From the NCBI RefSeq assembly GCF_026625725.1, contig NZ_CP113060.1, positions 2,238,001-2,302,000 on the forward strand: a DNA stretch of 64,000 nucleotides, written 5' to 3'. Below, one piece after another: positions 63,994 to 64,000 of the stretch (positions are counted from its first letter, which is position 1; each line of letters begins with the position of its first letter). The stretch comes from Pseudomonas sp. SL4(2022) (lineage in GTDB: Bacteria > Pseudomonadota > Gammaproteobacteria > Pseudomonadales > Pseudomonadaceae). The position numbers were made by a program, and so were the translations under genes. The notes under the pieces are model-generated. The model was not told the DNA's origin, searched no databases, and saw only the letters and a list, made by a program, of their open reading frames with translations.

Positions 63994-64000
63994 TATGCAG

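Overview
The window reads as chromosomal DNA of a Pseudomonas (sensu lato). Three blocks have the order known from P. aeruginosa: priA-rpmE-nuclease-malic enzyme-ponA/pilMNOPQ-aroK-aroB-damX-like-gltB-gltD-hemE; then parA-like, uspA, thioesterase, trxC, metY, TauE; then racemase/selO-mscK-K+/H+ antiporter-acyl-CoA dehydrogenase. I see no rRNA, tRNA, CRISPR array, transposase or prophage gene.

Layout. 1-6.0 kb: the 5' end of a YccS-type membrane protein, two periplasmic solute-binding proteins flanking a YhiN/HI0933 flavoprotein, a dual-receiver GGDEF protein and the RNA helicase DbpA. 6-29 kb: housekeeping genes for replication restart, ribosome, cell wall, the type IV pilus alignment and secretin complex, shikimate pathway, glutamate synthase and haem. 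29-30 kb: a small c-type cytochrome and a small exported protein. 30.1-48.7 kb: one long minus-strand operon of 20 genes, an aryl polyene (APE) biosynthesis and export cluster. 48.9-63.8 kb: conserved housekeeping, sulfur amino-acid and transport genes, nearly all on the minus strand.

How the APE genes fit together. An aromatic amino acid ammonia-lyase probably makes an aryl-acrylate starter. The AMP ligase (fused to a hotdog dehydratase) activates it and loads an acyl carrier protein. Two carrier proteins, an ApeO/ApeC-type ketosynthase/chain-length-factor pair, a second ketosynthase (ApeR), a ketoreductase (ApeQ) and the dehydratase (ApeP) extend and dehydrate the polyene. A methyltransferase and a halogenase-like flavoprotein may tailor it. 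Acyltransferases, a glycosyltransferase, a LolA-like carrier, an MMPL exporter and a lipoprotein would attach it to lipid and move it to the outer membrane.

Points worth attention: two homopolymer-associated frameshifts (aroB, about 19.43 kb; apeO, about 33.14 kb) that look like sequence errors but could be real; REP-like palindromes whose TAG supplies the stop codon of three genes; a 332-bp repeat-like insertion inside the APE operon; a terminator hairpin that doubles as signal-peptide code; a hairpin that can hide the trxC ribosome-binding site; and a low-GC stretch covering pilN-pilQ.
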